In this document: one piece after another, positions 16,251 to 16,706 of the stretch | Layout of the letters: every line of letters begins with the position of its first letter | How positions within the stretch are numbered: the first letter of the stretch is position 1 | Origin: Mucidula mucida | Lineage: Eukaryota > Basidiomycota > Agaricomycetes > Agaricales > Physalacriaceae | DNA: 16,706 bases | Reading direction: 5' to 3' | Assembly: GCA_015501055.1 (NCBI GenBank) | Contig: JADNYV010000742.1 | Coordinates: 1-16,706 of the forward strand | Notes under the pieces: model-generated | What the model saw: the letters and a program-made list of their open reading frames with translations, nothing else | Told to the model about the DNA's origin: nothing | Databases searched by the model: none | Program-made: the position numbers and the translations under genes

Positions 16251-16706
16251 CTTCCATGGCGTCGGCAATACAATTGACTAAGACTTTACAATTCCCGAAA
16301 GCGCTGAGATCGCGGGCGATGGTGTCGAGGAAGAGGCGGTGGCATTGAAGAGGGTTTTCCAGGCGGAAGTATTTGCGGTCAATGGGAGGATACGCCGAAC
16401 TGAGCTGTAATGCGGTTCGTGCGTCTTCGTTCGCATGCCCTCGACATCACCACCAACGACCATCGTAGCAACATGCGGGACCTTTTTCTTCGCAAGAATA
16501 TCGTAGATTCTGCCTCCGGTCGCGTGCGCAGTGACTCCTCCGCCAATAATCCTTCATGAAAAGAGACTACCGTGCTTATTCTTCGACTGCTCGCATTCTT
16601 TGCCAGGACGAGGTAAAGGCACAATCTACGCTAAAGAGCGCCGCGTCGAGCGCGAAAATGGGGAGATGCACGTAATCCCGAAAATCAAGGAACATGAAGG
16701 ACCGCT

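Larger units (their letters stand above)
15233..16706 (-). pseudogene. FunK1-like protein kinase, partial and frame-broken
   Basis: The gene runs off the right edge, so the N-terminus is missing. Readable parts are IYDILAKKKVPHVATMVVGG (from about 16515), then after a frame change near 16400 LFLDTIARDLSAFGNCKVL and VNCIADAME. A 49-nt intron follows (16250-16202, GTATGC...TCTCAG). The next exon (16201-16047) is AAQCAFDLARILHRDISSGN with the catalytic HRD at 16166-16158 and the kinase asparagine, then LLIDWDL in place of DFG. A 50-nt intron (16046-15997) leads to HRPGRT-GTWQFMSINIL, the family hallmark after the activation segment. After a second frame change near 15690 the C-terminal lobe (YEARLAKWGEVDEEDP) ends in a basic tail (KAKRRLEE, SKRLKLDES) and TAA. 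The family is fungus-specific, expanded in agaricomycetes. The two breaks may be decay or sequencing error. Confidence 0.85.

Noticed and set aside
1..16706. tRNA, rRNA, CRISPR arrays or a defence/biosynthetic cluster
   Set aside because: No cloverleaf, rRNA-like segment, regularly spaced repeats or grouped enzyme genes were seen; the content is retrotransposons, DNA transposon pieces and a few fungal genes.

Overview
The window reads as a gene-poor, transposon-rich stretch of a filamentous basidiomycete genome, most likely an agaricomycete. The evidence is chromodomain-bearing Ty3/gypsy retrotransposons, Plavaka-type DNA transposase fragments and a FunK1-like protein kinase, all families expanded in that group, together with short introns of about 50 nt carrying GTRNGY-type donors. 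Nothing bacterial is present: there are no operons, ribosome binding sites or CRISPR arrays. Taxonomy is inferred from protein families only.

Layout. (1) Positions 1-2400, plus strand: the 3' half of a decayed Ty3/gypsy chromovirus (RNase H end, integrase, chromodomain, polypurine tract) ending in a 531-bp LTR with TGTTA/TAACA ends. (2) Positions 2401 to about 8600, minus strand: a second, different and much more decayed Ty3/gypsy chromovirus in the order gag, protease, RT, RNase H, integrase, chromodomain. Its 3' LTR is cut to 154 bp exactly where the first element ends, and its 5' LTR is not clearly recognisable. It carries about a dozen in-frame stops, has lost all three integrase catalytic residues, and has lost the protease aspartate and the zinc-knuckle histidine. 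(3) Positions 8597-8761, minus strand: a 55-codon N-terminal scrap of a short-chain dehydrogenase/reductase. (4) Positions 9125-11892: two pieces of Plavaka transposase facing each other head to head. The C-terminal part is on the minus strand (9458 to about 10120) and the central part, with four well-formed introns plus one probable one, is on the plus strand (about 10776-11811). Each is followed on its 3' side by a hairpin-forming block built from GTCTGG/CCAGAC. An acidic/basic low-complexity protein of unknown function lies between them on the minus strand. (5) Positions 12504 to about 14290, minus strand: an unrecognised multi-exon gene containing the longest open frame in the window. (6) Positions 14599-15050: possible unassigned exons. 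(7) Positions 15233-16706, minus strand: a FunK1-like kinase running off the right edge, with clean introns but two apparent frame breaks.

Most of the window is inactive transposon sequence. The possible host genes are the kinase, the unknown gene at 12504-14290 and perhaps the acidic protein. The most interesting structures are the paired GTCTGG/CCAGAC hairpins at the ends of the Plavaka pieces, which look like terminal or subterminal signals of that transposon, and the exact, position-matched loss of the catalytic triad in the second integrase. I did not find a convincing new defence or biosynthetic system.
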